A stretch of 6,366 nt of DNA from an uncultured Pirellulales bacterium (lineage in GTDB: Bacteria; Planctomycetota; Planctomycetia; Pirellulales; Lacipirellulaceae). Of this stretch, positions 3,363 to 6,366 are shown piece after piece (within the stretch, counting starts at the first letter, position 1; each line of letters opens with the position of its first letter). Where the stretch lies: contig CAMYJY010000123.1 of assembly GCA_947258835.1 (NCBI GenBank), positions 1-6,366 on the forward strand, written 5' to 3'. Position numbers and translations under genes: made by a program. The notes under the pieces are model-generated. The model was not told the origin of the DNA. It did not search any database and was given only the letters and a program-made list of their open reading frames with translations.

Positions 3363-6332
3363 ATGAATGCTCCCTCCGTGACGCGTGCAATGCAACTTGC
3401 CTTCCGCGAAAAGATTCGCGGCGGTGTTTCTTTTGATCCGGTCGTCCGCGGCATGCATGCGACCGATGCCAGCCACTATCAAATTATCCCAGCTTGCGTT
3501 GTGACTCCGCTCGATACGGCGGATGTCATCACGGCCCTCCAGTTGGCTGCGGAGTATAACATGCCGATCACCCCCCGCGGCGGTGCGACGGCCTTGTCTG
3601 GTCAGACGTTTGGACCCGGGATGGTGCTGGACCTGTCCCGACATCTGAATCGTGTGCTGGAAATCAATCCCGAGCAGGGATGGGCTCGTGTGCAGGCAGG
3701 GGTTGTGCGCGATCGTCTGAATGACCAGCTGCGGGAGCATTGCCTCCAGTTTGCCCCCGATCCGGCCACCACGTCGCGGGCCACGATTGGCGGCATGTTG
3801 GGCAACAACTCGGCCGGGATGCGGTCCCTAGTGCATGGCAAAACAATCGATCACACGCTCTCATGCCAAGTTGCGCTGGCGGGTGGCGCCAGCTACCATT
3901 TTGAGCCCCACTCCGCGGCAGCATTTCAGCAACAGGCCCAAGGGAATACCTCAGAGGCGCTCCTGTACCGTGCGGTGGGTGGGATCGTCGCAGCCCATCG
4001 CGATGAAATCCTCCGGCGTTATCCACGCGTGATGCGGCGGGTGTCCGGGTACAACCTGGATGAATTTGTTGACGGTGCCGGCTACGTGGGACCGATCGGC
4101 CCCCGGGATCACGGCGCCCGGCGGCCGTGGAATTTAACAAATCTGGTTGTGGGCGCGGAAGGCACGTTGGCGACCGTGCTGGAAGCTAAGGTGCGTCTCG
4201 TGGCCTTGCCTCCGGCTACGGGTCTGTGTGTGCTTTCCTTTGACGATGAGATTGCCTCCTTGGCGGCGGTGCCCGCCATTTTGGACGACGTGCCTTCCGC
4301 TATCGAAATGTTGGATGGTGCGATGTTGCGTGAGGCCCAAGTCAATCCGGCCACGCACCACCTGGCCGATTGGATCCACGGTCCGCCCCAGGCGGTACTG
4401 ATTGTCGAGTTCAGTGGGCCCCTGGCCGAGGTGGAGCAGCGGGTGCGTGATTTTGCCGCGCGGAGTGTTCAGCTCGGAATTTCGCAGCCGTGCTCGATCG
4501 TCTTGGACCAGGTGGGGCAGCAAAAAATCTGGGAGACACGACGCCTGGGGTTGGGGTTGATTTCCAACGTGCGTGGGCCCGTGAAGGGACTGGCCGCCGT
4601 GGAAGATGCTTGCCTGCCCGTCGAGGTGCTGGCCCCATACATCCAGCGGATGCAAGACCTCTGTCAAAAATATGGCGTTGCCAGCTCGATGTATGGGCAT
4701 GCGTCGGTGGGGGTGATCCATTTTCGGCCGGTCTTGGACCTGCATCGTGTCGAGCACCGGCAATTGATGCACAAAATTGCCTCCGCCTCCTTGGAGATGG
4801 TGCTGGAATACGGTGGGGCCTTTGCCGGTGAACACGGCGATGGCCAGCTTCGGGGGGAGTTCGTGCCGCGTTTTTTTGGTTCCCAGTTGTATGAGGCCTT
4901 CCGCCAAATCAAACGGGCCTTCGATCCTCAGAACTTGATGAATCCGGGTAAAATTGTGGATGCCCCTTCCATGATCGACCCGGCCACGCTCCGCTACGGT
5001 ACCCACTACCAGGAGCACTCGATTCCCACGGCCTTTCGCTATGCGGACCAAGGTGGTTTTCAACTGGCCGTGGAACAGTGTAATGGGCTTGGCGCTTGTC
5101 GTCAGATAAATCGTGGCACGATGTGCCCCTCCTATCAGGCAACCCGTGAAGAAAAAGATTCTACCCGCGGTCGCGCCAATGCCTTGCGCTTGGCCATGTC
5201 CGGTCAACTCGGTACCGACCCGTTGGCCGCTTTGGGTTCTGCTGGCGTGCACGATGTGCTGGACCTATGTCTTTCCTGCAAGGCCTGCAAATCCGAATGT
5301 CCCAACGCCGTGGACATGTCGCGATTGAAGGCCGAGGCCCTACAAATCCGCTACGATCACCAGGGCACGCCCCGTACGGCCCGCCTGCTGGGTAGTTTTC
5401 CGGATCAGCTGCGACGATTGGGTACTCGCTGGGGCGTCGCGTCCAAGTTGCTGCTCAAACTACCTGGGGCTCGTCGGCTGATACACCACAGCCTGGGTTT
5501 GGACCCGCGTCGCCCGCTGCCCCAGGCAGCGCCGCGCAACTTAGCAGCTTTGCTGCAAGACCGCCCTACCAAAGACATTGCAGCCTCACGCGAAAAGGTG
5601 GTCCTTTTTGATGATACGTATGCCAACTATCTCGAACCGCACATTGGCTTGGCCGCGGTAACCCTGTTGGAAGGACTGGGCTACGAGGTTGTGTTGGCCC
5701 GGGCGGGCTGCTGTCAGAGGCCGCGACTGTCTCAGGGATTGGTGCACGAGGCCAAAAGATTCGGCGCGACAACGATGGCGCAGCTGGATCACTATGCCCG
5801 GCAGGGACTCCCCATATTGTGTCTTGAACCTTCGTGCGCTTCGGCGCTGGCGGACGATCTCCCGGATCTGATCGATGACCAACCGCTCGGCCGGCGGGTT
5901 GCGGGGCAGGTGCAACTCCTAGAGACGTTTCTGGCACATCAAGGTGTTCCCCTGCAGAGTACCGCGGATCGTTGTTTGCTGCATGGGCATTGCCATCAAG
6001 CAGCCCTCTTTGGCACGGAGTCCTTGCGGGCCTTGTTTGCTACGGTGGCGGGAGCAAGCCTGACAGAAGTTGACGCCGGCTGTTGCGGCATGGCCGGCGC
6101 GTTTGGATATCAACACTACGACCTCTCGGAGCAGATTGGCGAGCAGCGACTTTTTCCCGCGGTGCGTCAGGCGACCGCCGCTGGTCACACAATTCTCGCC
6201 AGTGGCACTTCCTGCCGGCAGCAATTGCGTGATTTCCTGGGGGTCCCTGCCCAGCACTGGGTAGAATTCGTCCAACCGCGAAAAAGGTGTCAGGAACCTT
6301 TATTAGTGGGCGAACCGTTCTGCCCACAATAA
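3363..6332 (+). CDS. FAD-linked oxidase / Fe-S / CCG-domain fusion protein (YdiJ-like, D-2-hydroxyacid dehydrogenase type)
   Basis: 989 residues. The N-terminal half is a PCMH/VAO-type FAD module: P71-RGGATALSG in the FAD-binding loop, GGMLGNNSAGMRSL, then the FAD-oxidase C-terminal domain with G489-EHGDG and N527-PGKI. Next comes a ferredoxin-like region: CNGLGACRQINRGTMCPSY (Cys573, 579, 588), STRGRAN at 600-606, and Cys636, 639, 642, 646 in CLSCKACKSECP. Two CCG (DUF224-type) parts follow, with C783-C784, C825, C877 and C907-C908-G. This order equals GlcD and GlcF joined and matches E. coli YdiJ in size; such enzymes oxidise D-2-hydroxyacids (glycolate, D-lactate, D-2-hydroxyglutarate) and pass electrons on through Fe-S centres. 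The exact substrate cannot be read. An in-frame GTG at 3333 and ATG at 3348 lie inside the tRNA, so ATG 3363 was chosen (ATG 3390 is possible). No Shine-Dalgarno. Residues 974-989 and the stop come from a repeat element. Confidence 0.93.
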   Translation: MNAPSVTRAMQLAFREKIRGGVSFDPVVRGMHATDASHYQIIPACVVTPLDTADVITALQLAAEYNMPITPRGGATALSGQTFGPGMVLDLSRHLNRVLEINPEQGWARVQAGVVRDRLNDQLREHCLQFAPDPATTSRATIGGMLGNNSAGMRSLVHGKTIDHTLSCQVALAGGASYHFEPHSAAAFQQQAQGNTSEALLYRAVGGIVAAHRDEILRRYPRVMRRVSGYNLDEFVDGAGYVGPIGPRDHGARRPWNLTNLVVGAEGTLATVLEAKVRLVALPPATGLCVLSFDDEIASLAAVPAILDDVPSAIEMLDGAMLREAQVNPATHHLADWIHGPPQAVLIVEFSGPLAEVEQRVRDFAARSVQLGISQPCSIVLDQVGQQKIWETRRLGLGLISNVRGPVKGLAAVEDACLPVEVLAPYIQRMQDLCQKYGVASSMYGHASVGVIHFRPVLDLHRVEHRQLMHKIASASLEMVLEYGGAFAGEHGDGQLRGEFVPRFFGSQLYEAFRQIKRAFDPQNLMNPGKIVDAPSMIDPATLRYGTHYQEHSIPTAFRYADQGGFQLAVEQCNGLGACRQINRGTMCPSYQATREEKDSTRGRANALRLAMSGQLGTDPLAALGSAGVHDVLDLCLSCKACKSECPNAVDMSRLKAEALQIRYDHQGTPRTARLLGSFPDQLRRLGTRWGVASKLLLKLPGARRLIHHSLGLDPRRPLPQAAPRNLAALLQDRPTKDIAASREKVVLFDDTYANYLEPHIGLAAVTLLEGLGYEVVLARAGCCQRPRLSQGLVHEAKRFGATTMAQLDHYARQGLPILCLEPSCASALADDLPDLIDDQPLGRRVAGQVQLLETFLAHQGVPLQSTADRCLLHGHCHQAALFGTESLRALFATVAGASLTEVDAGCCGMAGAFGYQHYDLSEQIGEQRLFPAVRQATAAGHTILASGTSCRQQLRDFLGVPAQHWVEFVQPRKRCQEPLLVGEPFCPQ

Positions 6333-6352
6333 AAGGTTCCTGACACCTTTTG
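6281..6352. repeat. REP/MITE-like long hairpin element overlapping the oxidase 3' end
   Basis: AAAAGGTGTCAGGAACCTTT (6282-6301) is perfectly complementary to 6332-6351, 20 bp. The stem goes on with ATT 6302-6304 / AAT 6328-6330 and GTGGGC 6306-6311 / GCCCAC 6322-6327, broken only by single bulged A at 6305 and 6331, around a 10-nt loop. That is 29 pairs in 70 nt. The shape fits a REP sequence or a small MITE spread by a Y1-type transposase; from memory, GGTGTCAGGAACC repeats occur in planctomycete genomes, but this is unchecked. No transposase is in the window. The left arm and loop are translated as the oxidase's last 16 residues and the stop TAA (6330-6332) lies at the start of the right arm. 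Confidence 0.8.
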
Positions 6353-6355
6353 CAC
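6282..6355 (+). terminator. Hairpin with terminal T-run, likely transcription end of the oxidase gene
   Basis: The repeat hairpin ends in CCTTTTGC, so on the plus strand a very strong stem is followed by four T. As the arms begin AAAAGG and end CCTTTT, the same holds in reverse, and it could stop transcription from either side. The stop codon lies within the stem, so the terminating ribosome would cover part of it. Terminator function is inferred. Confidence 0.4.
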
Positions 6356-6366
6356 CTTCCTTTTGC

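Noticed and set aside
4134..5252. 372-codon open frame on the minus strand inside the oxidase gene
   Set aside because: It lies fully antisense to a gene with clear family motifs, is rich in His, Gln, Arg and Gly as expected for an antisense frame of GC-rich coding DNA, and shows no domain.

Overview
The window looks chromosomal and bacterial, most likely from a planctomycete of the Pirellulaceae type. That placement is an inference from four things: a Rho factor whose usual N-terminal domain is replaced by a basic Gly/Arg/Asn tail, an exported thioredoxin-fold protein with a long Pro/Ala-rich tail, starts without clear Shine-Dalgarno sequences, and a large FAD/Fe-S oxidoreductase of the YdiJ type. 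No species can be named from this sequence alone.

Layout, left to right. Positions 865 to 1 (minus strand) hold the 5' part of an exported thioredoxin-like gene that runs off the left edge. Positions 866-1949 are about 1.08 kb without a convincing gene. This stretch separates the divergent thioredoxin and rho genes. It holds a 27-bp dyad, two promoter-like sites facing rho, a 17-bp tandem duplication, and a cluster of inverted repeats including a 10-bp perfect hairpin and two crossing stems that could form a pseudoknot. Directly before rho lie three mutually exclusive short hairpins. The rho gene is at 1950-3236. A weak hairpin follows, then a tRNA-Ser(GGA) at 3276-3357. Only 5 nt after the tRNA starts a 989-residue FAD-linked oxidase/Fe-S/CCG-domain fusion (3363-6332). 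Its last 16 codons and its stop lie inside a 70-nt near-perfect hairpin repeat of REP/MITE type (6281-6352) near the right edge.

How the parts fit: rho, tRNA-Ser and the oxidase are on one strand with short gaps and no strong terminator between them, so they could share transcripts. Processing of the tRNA 3' end would leave an almost leaderless oxidase mRNA. Rho is a general termination factor and the oxidase is metabolic, so the cluster shows no obvious pathway link. The parts least explained by known families are the structured rho-upstream region and the tRNA/oxidase/repeat arrangement. No CRISPR array, transposase gene, prophage or defence gene is visible.
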